DNA from: Minwuia thermotolerans | GTDB lineage: Bacteria; Pseudomonadota; Alphaproteobacteria; Minwuiales; Minwuiaceae | Length of the DNA stretch: 64,000 nucleotides | NCBI GenBank assembly: GCA_021604565.1 | Contig: BQJF01000005.1 | Span: 30,004-94,003 of the forward strand | Direction of reading: 5' to 3' | Part shown: positions 42,679 to 51,774 of the stretch, piece by piece | How the letters are laid out: every line of letters begins with the position of its first letter | Numbering within the stretch: the first letter of the stretch is position 1 | Translations under genes and position numbers: made by a program | The notes under the pieces: generated by a model | Databases searched by the model: none | What the model was told of the DNA's origin: nothing | The model's input: the letters and a program-made list of their open reading frames with translations, nothing else

Positions 42679-43151
42679 TGCCGCAACGGGGGATAGAGGC
42701 GCAGTTCCAGGGCGGCGTCCGCTGTCAGCCAGCGTGCCTCCGCGATTTCGACCGCATCCAGATGCACTGCCGGTCGGGCCTCCAGGTCCGTCGCATGGAT
42801 CTCGATGCGTTCCGTCCGCTGCTGCCAGCGGTGGGTTTCCGCATGGACGCAGGTGAAGGCCATCTCGAGAATGCTGATCCCGGTCTCCTCCCGCAGTTCC
42901 CGGGCCGCGCCTGTCCGGAAAGTCTCGCCCCGGTCAACGCGACCTCCGGGCAGGGTATGCCAGCGATTGTAGCTGTTGCGGACAAGCAGCATTTCCTCGC
43001 CGACCCGGAGGAGCGCCAGTGCACCGCGCAGCTTCGGTCGAAACAGCACGCTGCCGATCCGGTATGTGGAATAGAGCCCGCGATACCCCAGGCGGGCGAT
43101 ACGGTGCCGGGGCAGGACAGTCGGACGGATGATGTCCGGATCCGGTTTCAG
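42642..43151 (-). CDS. NUDIX hydrolase, probable CTG start
   Basis: The NUDIX box GGRVDRGETFRTGAARELRE then ETGI is complete. The first ATG/GTG/TTG start is the GTG at 43049 (135 residues), but the frame upstream encodes RHRIARLGYRGLYSTYRIGS, which looks like the usual N-terminus of this group. CTG at 43151 gives 169 residues; it lies 7 bases after GGAGG and overlaps the DUF2783 stop as CTGA, just like ATGA couplings. I therefore prefer CTG. The enzyme hydrolyses a nucleoside diphosphate-linked compound; substrate unknown. Confidence 0.75.
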   Translation of the reverse strand: MKPDPDIIRPTVLPRHRIARLGYRGLYSTYRIGSVLFRPKLRGALALLRVGEEMLLVRNSYNRWHTLPGGRVDRGETFRTGAARELREETGISILEMAFTCVHAETHRWQQRTERIEIHATDLEARPAVHLDAVEIAEARWLTADAALELRLYPPLRHYLEAARNGSGM

Positions 43152-43339
43152 GTCAGATCCTCCAGCGCCTGCTCCATCAGTCGCTGGCAGAGTTCCGGAT
43201 CGCCGGTTTCCCGCCCCAGCAGCAGCGCCAGTTTGGCAAGAAACATGGTCTCATGTTGAGGTCCGGCGCGGTCGATGGCATGGGCCAGCGCCTCCCACCA
43301 GACTTCCAGGGCTTCGGTGTCCATCGGTGTGCCGGTCAT
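43148..43339 (-). CDS. DUF2783-like small protein
   Basis: The protein has 63 residues. The segment FLAKLALLLGRETGDPELCQRLMEQAL resembles the DUF2783 helical pair that often lies next to aromatic FAD hydroxylases. It is ATGA-coupled to the FAD monooxygenase gene upstream and CTGA-coupled to the NUDIX gene downstream. Its role may be a small partner of the hydroxylase, which is inference from neighbourhood. Confidence 0.75.
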   Translation of the reverse strand: MTGTPMDTEALEVWWEALAHAIDRAGPQHETMFLAKLALLLGRETGDPELCQRLMEQALEDLT

Positions 43340-45012
43340 GCCTCTGCCTCCAGCCCGAGGGACCGGAGCAGCGCCATGGTTATGAAATCCGGTTCAGGCG
43401 ATTCCCAGCGTGCCGCGATGTGTCCGTCCGGTCTGACCAGAAATCCGGCATCCGGGCTCTCCGCCCCCAGCACGGCGCGCGCTCGGCCCTGTGAGTCCAC
43501 CAGGCAGAAGCCGTCGAACGCCGGGTCGGCCCTGTCCAGCACCGTCACGATATCCACCCCGTGCCCGGCAGCGGCGCTGGCCAGCAGGGACCTGTGATCA
43601 CCGAACTGGATCAGGGTGGGGCGCAGTTTCACATGGTCCAGCAGGAAGCCCTTGCCGCTCCCGTTCCCGTCCCGCCATTCGACCGGGCAGGTGGGCAACG
43701 TCGCCCCTGCGGGTGGTCCGGGAAGGTGTGGATCGGTCGGCGTGTTGATGATGGAGGTGGGGAACACGATCGCCGTGGTCTGGCGTGGATTGACCAGTGG
43801 CTTGGCGAATTCGTGCTTCACGGCAAGGCTCAGTGCCGCGTCCCGTAGCAGGGTGTGACCGCGTGATGGCGGTGTCATGAACAGGGTGCTCTTGCGTGCC
43901 TGGCTGATGTTCTCGTGCGCCGCGAAGACCCGTTCCTCGCTGTAGCTGTCCAGCAGTCGGTCGCCTCCGGTTCCCTGGATCACCGCCGCCAGCTTCCAGG
44001 CCAGGTTGCCCGCGTCGTCGATGCCGGAGTTCAGGCCGCGCACGCCGAAGATCGGCACCAGGTGGGCAGCGTCACCGGCGACCAGCACCCGACCGTGGCG
44101 ATAGCTGTCCAGCGTCAGGCAATGCGCCTTGTAGAGGCTCATCCAGACCAGTTCGTAGTCCGGGTCCTCTCCGATCATCTCCAGATGGGCGGAGATGCGG
44201 GCGCGCACCCGTTCCTCCTTCAGTTCCTCCTCCGCATCATCCTCGTCGCGCAGCTGGTAATCGACCCGCCAGATGTCCTTCGGCTGCTTGTGCATCAGCA
44301 CAGTGGCGCGCGGGTTGGAGACCGGATCGAACCAGGCCCGCCGCTCCGTCGGGTGCTTCGACGCATGGCGGATGTCCGCGATCAGGTAACGTCCCTCGTA
44401 CGACGTGCCCTTCATCTTCAGCCCCAGCGACTGGCGCACGAAACTGTGGGCACCGTCGCAGGCGACCAGCCAGTCCGACGAAAGACCGTAGGCGCCTGCC
44501 GCCGTCTCCACGGTCACGGTCGCCCCGTCTGCATCATGTTTCAGGCCGGTCACGGTACTGGACCAGCGCAGGTCGATGTCGGGATGTTCAAGCGCGGCAT
44601 CGATCAGGAACTGCTCGGCGAAGCACTGCTGGATGTTGATCATCGGCGGATGCTTCTGGTCCGCATCGTCATGCATGGTCAGCGAGAAGACGGTGTGGTC
44701 GTGCCAGAAACTGCTGCCGCCGGTCCAGGCGAGGCCCATGTCCAACGCGGGCTGGGCCGCCCCGAAACGCTCCCAGATTTCCAGCGACCGGCGCGATGTG
44801 CAGGTGGCGCGACTGCCGAAACTGGCACTGTCGCGCGGTTCGATAACCGTGCACGACACGCCATGGCAGGCGAGGCCCAGCGCAAGCGTCAGGCCGATGG
44901 GGCCGCCGCCGACGATGATGACTGGAACGTGCCCGCCCCTGCCTTCCAGCTCGGGCGGCGGTGTGAAGGGATAGCGCGGAAAGGCGTCGTAGATGTCTCG
45001 CCCGATCACCAT
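43336..45012 (-). CDS. FAD-dependent aromatic monooxygenase (PheA/TfdB family)
   Basis: The protein has 558 residues, with GGGGGAGAG before the ATG. FAD motifs are IIVGGGPIGLTLALGLACHG near residue 31, the DG motif VACDGAHSFVRQSLGLK near 188 and GD motif VLVAGDAAHLVPIFG near 308. A thioredoxin-like C-terminal part starts near 480. The family hydroxylates phenols or 3-(3-hydroxyphenyl)propionate. DUF2783 next to it fits. The window has another aromatic enzyme (gentisate dioxygenase), but no full pathway. The exact substrate is unknown. Confidence 0.9.
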   Translation of the reverse strand: MVIGRDIYDAFPRYPFTPPPELEGRGGHVPVIIVGGGPIGLTLALGLACHGVSCTVIEPRDSASFGSRATCTSRRSLEIWERFGAAQPALDMGLAWTGGSSFWHDHTVFSLTMHDDADQKHPPMINIQQCFAEQFLIDAALEHPDIDLRWSSTVTGLKHDADGATVTVETAAGAYGLSSDWLVACDGAHSFVRQSLGLKMKGTSYEGRYLIADIRHASKHPTERRAWFDPVSNPRATVLMHKQPKDIWRVDYQLRDEDDAEEELKEERVRARISAHLEMIGEDPDYELVWMSLYKAHCLTLDSYRHGRVLVAGDAAHLVPIFGVRGLNSGIDDAGNLAWKLAAVIQGTGGDRLLDSYSEERVFAAHENISQARKSTLFMTPPSRGHTLLRDAALSLAVKHEFAKPLVNPRQTTAIVFPTSIINTPTDPHLPGPPAGATLPTCPVEWRDGNGSGKGFLLDHVKLRPTLIQFGDHRSLLASAAAGHGVDIVTVLDRADPAFDGFCLVDSQGRARAVLGAESPDAGFLVRPDGHIAARWESPEPDFITMALLRSLGLEAEA

Positions 45013-45034
45013 CCCGTTCTCTCCCCCGTGCGGA

Positions 45035-46192
45035 TCAGCCCTTGCGGAAGTGCTTCGATAGCTTCAGGCCCTGTCCCTGATAGTGGCTGCCGATCTCCGC
45101 GCCGTACAGGGTCTCCGGTGTTTCGCTGAGCCGTTCGTAGACCAGGCGGCAGACGCGCTGGCCATGAGCCAGTTCAAAGGGAACTTCGTGGCTGCGGACC
45201 TCCAGCACGGCGGGGGTGCCGCCGCCTGATGCCGGGCCATAGCCGAAGCCGGGATCGAAGAACCCTGCATAGTGAATGCGAAACTCACCGAATGACGTGT
45301 CATAGGCCACCATCTCGGCAGCGGAGTCGGGCGGCACTGCAACCCGTTCGCGGCTGACCAGGATATAGAACTGGTTCGGGTCCAGGATCAGTGTCCGGTC
45401 GGCATTGGCATGTACCGGCTCCCAGAACTCCTCCACCGGATAATGGTCGATGCGATTCAGGTCGATCAGCGGGGCGTGGTGCCGGGCGCGGTATCCGATC
45501 AGCCCGCCGTGACTCTCGCCTGAAAGATCGACGGAGACCCAGAGCCCGTCGCGGATTGTCGGCTCCGCGCCATCCAGGCTCTCCGGGCTCACCAGCGCGC
45601 TGCGCTGATGCAATTCCCGGTGCAGAGTGTCGGAGGGGCGTGACTTGCCGCGCCAGACGCGCAGCTGGTTCAGGCGCAAACCGGCACTGACCAGTACCGA
45701 GAAGGTGCGGGGCGCGATCTCCAGGTACAGTGGGCCTTCGTAACCTGCCGCGACGCTCTCGAAGCTCTCGCAATGGTCGGTGACAAGCCGGGTGAAGACG
45801 TCAAGTCGGCCCGTCGAACTCTTCGGGTTGGTCTTGGCCGACATATCGCGGGGCAGGCGCACACGCTCCTGCAGTTCCACGATGTAGACACAGCCCCGCT
45901 CCAGCACCGTCGGTGTGCCGAGGTCGATCTCGTGCATTGTCAGGCGGTCGAGTTTCTGTTTCACGGTGGATGACGCGCCGGGCAGGAAGCTTGTCCTGAC
46001 GCGCCAGGCACGGCGACCGAGGCGCAGGTCCAGACTGGCGGGCTGGATCAGCTCCTCCGGCACGCCGCCGTCAGCGAAAATCCGACCCTCCTCCACCAGC
46101 CGCCGCAGGGCCTGTCCGGGCAGGATGCCGGTGCGTCGCGCGCGTTCCTGTGTGCCGCCGGTGTCTGCCGCTGAATTCTGGCCTGAAGCCAT
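45035..46192 (-). CDS. dcd: 2'-deoxycytidine 5'-triphosphate deaminase, double-length
   Basis: The protein has 385 residues against about 190 for the usual Dcd. The N-terminal half has ELIQPASLDLRLGRRAWRV, then SAKTNPKSSTGRLDVFTR, the dCTP deaminase core. The C-terminal half holds a second dUTPase-like fold (FYILVSRERVAVPPD, GFFDPGFGYG, RVCRLVYERL). Long tandem forms are known in alphaproteobacteria. It makes dUTP from dCTP for dTMP synthesis. It is 22 bases upstream (in transcript order) of the FAD monooxygenase gene but need not be related to it. Confidence 0.88.
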   Translation of the reverse strand: MASGQNSAADTGGTQERARRTGILPGQALRRLVEEGRIFADGGVPEELIQPASLDLRLGRRAWRVRTSFLPGASSTVKQKLDRLTMHEIDLGTPTVLERGCVYIVELQERVRLPRDMSAKTNPKSSTGRLDVFTRLVTDHCESFESVAAGYEGPLYLEIAPRTFSVLVSAGLRLNQLRVWRGKSRPSDTLHRELHQRSALVSPESLDGAEPTIRDGLWVSVDLSGESHGGLIGYRARHHAPLIDLNRIDHYPVEEFWEPVHANADRTLILDPNQFYILVSRERVAVPPDSAAEMVAYDTSFGEFRIHYAGFFDPGFGYGPASGGGTPAVLEVRSHEVPFELAHGQRVCRLVYERLSETPETLYGAEIGSHYQGQGLKLSKHFRKG

Positions 46193-46365
46193 TCCCGCCC
46201 CCGATAACCGCTATCCTGCACCGGCGTTGTTGATCGCCCGTGAACCATCGGCTTTTATGGCCCCTGAATCAGGTCCAGAGTCAACCGTGAGCAGCGCCGT
46301 CAGTCGAGTCCCGACGCCTGCGCGACTGACCGCAAACAGGGACCAGCACCAGGGAGAGACGTTCC

Positions 46366-47991
46366 ATGAGCCGGGAAGCCTACGCCAACAATCTCGACAT
46401 GAACCTTGCGAACAGCACGGTGCTGACGCCGCTCAGCCTGATCCGGCGGTCGGCGGCGGTCTATCCCGACAAGCCGGCGCTGGTGCATGGTGACGTGACA
46501 CAGAGCTGGTCGGAGACCTATGCGAACTGTGTCCGGCTGGCTTCGGCGCTGAAGGGGCGGGGCATCGGTGAACTGGATACCGTCGCCATCATGTGTCCGA
46601 ACACGCCGCCGATGTACGAGGCGCATTTCGGGGTGCCCATGATCGGTGCCGTGCTCAATGCCCTCAACTATCGCCTGACCGCGCCGGAGATCGCCTTCAT
46701 CCTGGACCACGGCGAGGCGAAGGCGCTGATCACCGACACCGAGTTCGCGCCGATCATCAAGGAAGCGCTGCAGATCATCGGTCGCGACATGCTGGTGATC
46801 GACATTGCCGACCCCCAGGGGCCAGGTGGCGAGCGGCTGGGCGAGATCGAGTATGCTGACTTCCTCGCCGAGGGTGACGCCGACATGGAATGGTCGATGC
46901 CGGAGGACGAGTGGCACAAGATCGCGCTCAACTATACCTCCGGCACCACGGGCAACCCGAAGGGCGTCGTCTTCAGCCATCGCGGGGCCTATCTGAATTC
47001 CATCAACAATGCGCTGACCTGGGGGATGCCGACGCACACGCGCTACCTCTGGACCCTGCCGATGTTTCACTGCAATGGCTGGTGCTTCCCCTGGACGCTG
47101 GCCGCGGTGGCGGGTGTGAGCATCTGCCTGCGCCGGGTGGATTCCGGCACGATCTATGACGCCATCGCGACCCACGACGTCACGCACCTCTGCGGTGCGC
47201 CGATCATCATGCAGTTCATCACCGGCGCCAGCGAGAAACAGAAGAAGCCCTTCGACCAGAAGGTCAACATGATGGTCGCCGCTGCTCCGCCACCCGCCGC
47301 CGTGCTGGCCGAGATGGCGCGTCAGGGCTTCGAGGTGACGCATGTCTATGGCCTGACGGAGAGCTACGGTCCCTGCGTGGTCTGTGCCTGGAAGGATGAG
47401 TGGAACGACCTGAGCGCCGATGAGAAGGCCCGGATGAAGGCCCGTCAGGGTGTTACCTCCATCATGCAGGAAGCCCTGATGGTCGCCGATCCCGACACCA
47501 TGGAACCGGTGCCGATGGACGGGCAGGCCATGGGGGAGGTGATGATGCGCGGCAATGCCATCATGTGTGGTTACCTGAAGAACCCGAAGGCGACGGATGA
47601 CTCCTTCAAGGGTGGCTGGTTCCATACCGGCGACCTCGGGGTCTGGCATCCGGATGGCTATATCGAGCTGAAGGACCGGTCGAAGGACATCATCATTTCC
47701 GGCGGCGAGAACATTTCCTCCATCGAGGTGGAGGACACGCTGTACCGCCATGACGCTGTGGCAGCCTGCGGCGTCGTGGCCAAGCCGAGCGAGAAGTGGG
47801 GCGAGACGCCGGTGGCCTTCATCGAGCTGAAGCCCGGCAGGTCAGCCACGGCGGAGGAGATGATCGCCTTCATCAGGGAGCATCTGGCAGGCTACAAGTG
47901 TCCTCGCGAGATCGTCTTCTGCGAGGTGCCGAAGACGTCGACCGGCAAGATCCAGAAGTTCAAGCTACGGGATCTTGCCCGCGCCGGGTGA
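46366..47991 (+). CDS. Acyl-CoA synthetase (AMP-forming)
   Basis: The protein has 541 residues. The AMP-binding motif YTSGTTGNPKGVVFSH is near residue 188, GLTESYGP near 330, HTGDLGVWHPDGYIELKDR near 420 and the catalytic C-terminal Lys in TSTGKIQKFKLR near 532. It belongs to the medium- to long-chain branch (AlkK/DmdB-like). It activates a carboxylic acid to its CoA ester via acyl-AMP. The 3' end overlaps the EamA gene by 27 bases tail to tail. Confidence 0.92.
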   Translation: MSREAYANNLDMNLANSTVLTPLSLIRRSAAVYPDKPALVHGDVTQSWSETYANCVRLASALKGRGIGELDTVAIMCPNTPPMYEAHFGVPMIGAVLNALNYRLTAPEIAFILDHGEAKALITDTEFAPIIKEALQIIGRDMLVIDIADPQGPGGERLGEIEYADFLAEGDADMEWSMPEDEWHKIALNYTSGTTGNPKGVVFSHRGAYLNSINNALTWGMPTHTRYLWTLPMFHCNGWCFPWTLAAVAGVSICLRRVDSGTIYDAIATHDVTHLCGAPIIMQFITGASEKQKKPFDQKVNMMVAAAPPPAAVLAEMARQGFEVTHVYGLTESYGPCVVCAWKDEWNDLSADEKARMKARQGVTSIMQEALMVADPDTMEPVPMDGQAMGEVMMRGNAIMCGYLKNPKATDDSFKGGWFHTGDLGVWHPDGYIELKDRSKDIIISGGENISSIEVEDTLYRHDAVAACGVVAKPSEKWGETPVAFIELKPGRSATAEEMIAFIREHLAGYKCPREIVFCEVPKTSTGKIQKFKLRDLARAG

Positions 47992-48876
47992 GGCGGCGGG
48001 CATGGTTCGCGCCACCTTGCGTTCGCGATAGAAGGTGTAGATGCCACTGGCCACGATGATCGCGGCACCCAGCAGCGTGAGGGGGCGTGGCACATCGCCA
48101 AAGACAAACAGGCCGACCAGCAGCGCCCAGACAAGCATGGTGTAGCGGAAGGGGGAGATGAATCCGATGTCCCCCACCCGCATCGCCATGGTGATGAACA
48201 TGTACCCGAAACTGACGAAGAACGCGGCACCGGCCAGCAGGACCAGATCGCCCTGGGCGACGCTGTTCCATCCCTGCACGACGGAGGCGACGCCCGACAT
48301 GGTGGTGACAGCGAGCGATGTCACAAGGGTCACGAAGATGTTGGGCACGGCGCGGTCGAGTTGTCGGGTGCTCAGGTCACGCAGGACCACGAAGATGACC
48401 GTGGTCAGGGCGACCAGGGAATAGATGTTGAAACCTTCCGATCCCGGTCGGACGATCAGCAGCACACCGACGAAGCCGGCGAAGATGGCCGTGTACCGGC
48501 GCCAGCCCACGGGTTCCTTCAGGAACAGGGCGGCGGCGAGGGTCATGGCCAGCGGCAGGGACTGCAGGATTGCCGAGACATTGGCGATGGGCATGTGGAA
48601 CAGGGCGGTCAGGAAACAGATCATCTGCCCCATGTCACCCAGTGTGCGCCAGACCATGATCCGCTGGTCGCGGCGCGCGGGCCGGAACCGCAGCACTCCC
48701 TGCCAGCGCGCGATCGCCAGGATCAGCAGCGTCGTGCCGATGCCGCGCAGGAACACGGCCTGAAACAGGTTCAGGTTGGCGGAGACAAGCTTCATCAGCG
48801 TGTCGTTCAGCACGAAGGCGGCCATCGCGGCCATCATCAGGCCGGCGCCGCGCAGGTTCTCGGCAAGTGGTGTCAT
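47965..48876 (-). CDS. DMT family (EamA) transporter
   Basis: The protein has 303 residues with about ten hydrophobic helices in two EamA repeats (about 8-140 and 150-290). LRGIGTTLLILAIARW and LQSLPLAMTLAAALFLKEPVGW are EamA-type, with the second repeat showing FVSFGYMFITMAMRVG. Such proteins export metabolites. It lies 11 bases downstream of the potI stop in the same direction, so it could be read through from the pot operon. Confidence 0.88.
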   Translation of the reverse strand: MTPLAENLRGAGLMMAAMAAFVLNDTLMKLVSANLNLFQAVFLRGIGTTLLILAIARWQGVLRFRPARRDQRIMVWRTLGDMGQMICFLTALFHMPIANVSAILQSLPLAMTLAAALFLKEPVGWRRYTAIFAGFVGVLLIVRPGSEGFNIYSLVALTTVIFVVLRDLSTRQLDRAVPNIFVTLVTSLAVTTMSGVASVVQGWNSVAQGDLVLLAGAAFFVSFGYMFITMAMRVGDIGFISPFRYTMLVWALLVGLFVFGDVPRPLTLLGAAIIVASGIYTFYRERKVARTMPAASPGAGKIP

Positions 48877-48887
48877 CGGTCTCGAGA

Positions 48888-49739
48888 TCAGTTCCCGTCC
48901 ATGGCGCCTTCGCGACGGAATGCGGCCCGCACCTGTCTGGCGTGACGCCGCTCCGCGCGCAGCATGATCCAGCCCGAAAGCAGGACGCCGGATGCGACCA
49001 CGGCGACGATCAGTGTTGCAAGTGCATTGATGTCGGGGCTGACCCCCAGCCGGACCTTGGAGAAGATCAGCATCGGCAGGGTGGTGGCACCGGGGCCGGT
49101 GACGAAGCTGGCGATCACCAGATCATCGAGCGACAGGGTGAAGGCCAGCAGCCAGCCCGACAGCAGGCCCGGCATCAGCATCGGCAGCGTGATGCGGCGC
49201 AGGACGGTAAGCGGGCGCGCGCCCAGGTCCATCGCCGCTTCCTCCAGCGCCCGGTCGAGTCCGGCGACGCGCGACCGCACAACCACCGCGACATAGGCGG
49301 CGGCGAAGGTGATGTGGGCGATGATGACGGTGGTCATGCCGCGTCCGGCGGGCCAGCCCACCAGTCCCTCCATGGCGATGAACAGCATCAGCAGCGACAG
49401 GCCGGTGATCACCTCCGGCATCACGAGCGGTGCGGTCAGCATGGTCGAGAAGCCGGTGCGCCCGCGAAACCGTCCGAAGCGGGAAAGCGCGTAGCCTGCA
49501 AGGCCGCCGATCACCACAGCCACCGTCGCGCTGATCGCCGCGATCTGCAGCGACATGGAGGCCGCGCCGAGGACCTGCGGGTCGCGGAACAGTTCGCCGT
49601 ACCACTTCACCGACCATCCGCCCCAGACCGCCACCAGCCGCGACGCGTTGAAGGAATAGACGATCAGCACGATGATCGGCAGGTAGAGGAATGCGAACCC
49701 GGCCCAGAGGCAGAGGGTGAGAAAGCTGCCGCGCCTCAT
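48888..49739 (-). CDS. potI: Polyamine ABC transporter permease PotI
   Basis: The protein has 283 residues. Six membrane helices and the EAA loop ALEEAAMDLGARPLTVLRRITLP near residue 170, which contacts the ATPase. It is the second permease of a spermidine/putrescine importer and is ATGA-coupled to potH. I chose the ATG at 49739 because upstream residues of the long frame have no ribosome site and lie inside potH. The end of the pot operon. Confidence 0.92.
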   Translation of the reverse strand: MRRGSFLTLCLWAGFAFLYLPIIVLIVYSFNASRLVAVWGGWSVKWYGELFRDPQVLGAASMSLQIAAISATVAVVIGGLAGYALSRFGRFRGRTGFSTMLTAPLVMPEVITGLSLLMLFIAMEGLVGWPAGRGMTTVIIAHITFAAAYVAVVVRSRVAGLDRALEEAAMDLGARPLTVLRRITLPMLMPGLLSGWLLAFTLSLDDLVIASFVTGPGATTLPMLIFSKVRLGVSPDINALATLIVAVVASGVLLSGWIMLRAERRHARQVRAAFRREGAMDGN

Positions 49740-50659
49740 CCCTGTTCCGCCCGTGACTGGGTGCGGTCCAGCAGCAGGATCGGCACGATCAGCAGCAGCA
49801 GCAGGATCGTGGCAAGGGCAGATGCGACGGGCCAGTCGCGGTTGTTGAAGAACTCCTGCCACATGACCTTGCCGATCATCAGCGTATCTGGTCCACCCAG
49901 CAGTTCGGGAATGACGAACTCCCCCGCAGCCGGAATGAAGACCAGCAGGCAACCCGCTGCCACACCGGGCAGGGACAGGGGCAGGGTGACCCGCCAGAAG
50001 GTCGTCGCGGGGCGTGCGCCGAGGTCCGCCGCCGCCTCCAGCAGGCTGCCGTCCAGCCGCTCCAGCGTGGCGTAGAGTGGCAGGATCATGAACGGCAGGT
50101 ACGAATAGACGATGCCGAGCTGCACCGCGAACTCCGTGTTCAGCATCCGCATGGGGTCATCAATGACACCAAGCCACATCAGGGCGCTGTTGATCATCCC
50201 CTGATCCTGCAACAGCGTCGACCAGGCGTAGACCCGGATCAGGAACGAGGTCCAGAACGGAAGGATCACCAGCAGCAGCAGCGGGGTTCGCATGCCCGGC
50301 TCGGCCCGTGCGATGGCATAGGCCATGGGATAGCCGATCAGCAGGGTCAGCAGTGTGGAGATCGCCGCGATTCGGAGGGAGCCCAGCAGCGCCTGCAGAT
50401 AGAGCGGGTCGTCCAGGATCAGGGCAAAATTGGCCCAGGTCGCCTGCAGCACCGGCCAGCCATCCTGCCAGATCAGGAAGTCACTGACCGGGGGGACCGA
50501 ATAGGCAGCCTCCGACAGGGAAATCTTGATGACGAACAGGAACGGGATGGCGAAGAACAGCAGCAGCCAGGCGGTCGGGATCAGGATGCCGATCAGGCGT
50601 CCGCGGCTGGCGCTGAGCGCGGGGCTGTCCGCGACCCGGTCTGCCGCCGTGTCGGTCAT
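49736..50659 (-). CDS. potH: Polyamine ABC transporter permease PotH
   Basis: The protein has 307 residues from the ATG at 50659, which overlaps the potG stop (ATGA). Helices are at about 20-40, 85-110, 118-140 and on, with the EAA loop SLLEAAADLGARPATTFWRV near residue 210. It forms the inner-membrane channel with PotI. Eleven extra codons upstream are possible but lie within potG. Confidence 0.92.
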   Translation of the reverse strand: MTDTAADRVADSPALSASRGRLIGILIPTAWLLLFFAIPFLFVIKISLSEAAYSVPPVSDFLIWQDGWPVLQATWANFALILDDPLYLQALLGSLRIAAISTLLTLLIGYPMAYAIARAEPGMRTPLLLLVILPFWTSFLIRVYAWSTLLQDQGMINSALMWLGVIDDPMRMLNTEFAVQLGIVYSYLPFMILPLYATLERLDGSLLEAAADLGARPATTFWRVTLPLSLPGVAAGCLLVFIPAAGEFVIPELLGGPDTLMIGKVMWQEFFNNRDWPVASALATILLLLLIVPILLLDRTQSRAEQG

Positions 50660-51768
50660 TGATGCAGCACCACCGGTGCCTGCGGATCCCACTCCACCTC
50701 CACGGTATCCTCCCAGGTCAGCGGCTCGTCGCGCCGACGGGTGGTGTTGGTGCGGGAGACCTGGACAATGCGCCCGTCAGCCAGCCGTACGTGGAAGATC
50801 GACAGGTCACCCAGATAGGCAATGTCCTCCACCTTTCCGGTCAGGAAGTTGCTGGCAGGTGCTGCCTCCGAAGGCGCGGACCCGGCCTTGCGGATACGCA
50901 TCTTCTCCGGTCGGATGCCGATGGCGACCTGGCTCTCCGGGTCAGCGGCAATCTTGTCCTCCAGAACGATCGGGCAGGGCAGGGCAGGGCAATGGACGGA
51001 CCCGTCGGCGAGGTCCGCCGTGCCCTCGAAGACATTGATGGTGCCGATGAACTCTCCGACCATCCGGTTGGCGGGGAACTCGTAGATGTCGCCCGGGGTT
51101 CCGACCTGGATGATCCTGCCCGCGTTCATGACGGCAAGCCGGTCGGACAGTGTCATCGCCTCTTCCTGATCATGGGTGACCATGATGAAGGTGATGCCGA
51201 CCTTGACCTGGATGTTGGCCAGTTCGAACTGCGTCTTCTCCCGCAGTTTCCTGTCCAGCGCTGCCAGGGGTTCATCCAGCAGCAGCAGCTTGGGGCGCTT
51301 CACCAGGGCGCGGGCCAGGGCGACGCGCTGTCGTTGGCCGCCGGAGAGCTGATGCGGCTTGCGGCGCCCGTACTCACCGAGCTGCACCATCGACAGCGCC
51401 TCCGCGACACGGTCATCGCGCTCCGACTTGACGACCTTCTCCTGCTCCAGACCGAAGGCCACGTTCTGCGCCACGCTCATGTGCGGAAACAGGGCGTAGG
51501 ACTGGAACATCATGTTCACCGGGCGGCGATAGGCGGGGACGTCCGCCATGTCCTGTCCGTCGATCATGATGCGGCCACTGGTCGGCGTCTCGAAACCGCC
51601 CAGCATGCGGAGCAGGGTAGTCTTGCCGCAGCCCGAACCGCCGAGCAGCGAAAAGTACTCGCCGCGCCGGATTTCCAGATCGATACCGTCAACGGCCAGC
51701 GTGCCGCCGAAGTCCTTGGTGACGCCCTGGATGCTGACCAGGGTATCGGTGCTGTCGGCGGCGGCCAA
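50656..51768 (-). CDS. potG: Polyamine ABC transporter ATP-binding protein PotG
   Basis: The protein has 370 residues. Walker A GGSGCGKTT near residue 37, signature LSGGQRQRVALARAL near 139, Walker B LLLLDEPLAALD near 160, the switch His in MVTHDQEEAM, and a TOBE domain in the last 90 residues. It drives polyamine import. The start lies 6 bases after the potF stop. Gene order potF-potG-potH-potI is standard. Confidence 0.93.
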   Translation of the reverse strand: MAAADSTDTLVSIQGVTKDFGGTLAVDGIDLEIRRGEYFSLLGGSGCGKTTLLRMLGGFETPTSGRIMIDGQDMADVPAYRRPVNMMFQSYALFPHMSVAQNVAFGLEQEKVVKSERDDRVAEALSMVQLGEYGRRKPHQLSGGQRQRVALARALVKRPKLLLLDEPLAALDRKLREKTQFELANIQVKVGITFIMVTHDQEEAMTLSDRLAVMNAGRIIQVGTPGDIYEFPANRMVGEFIGTINVFEGTADLADGSVHCPALPCPIVLEDKIAADPESQVAIGIRPEKMRIRKAGSAPSEAAPASNFLTGKVEDIAYLGDLSIFHVRLADGRIVQVSRTNTTRRRDEPLTWEDTVEVEWDPQAPVVLHQ

Positions 51769-51774
51769 GTGCCT

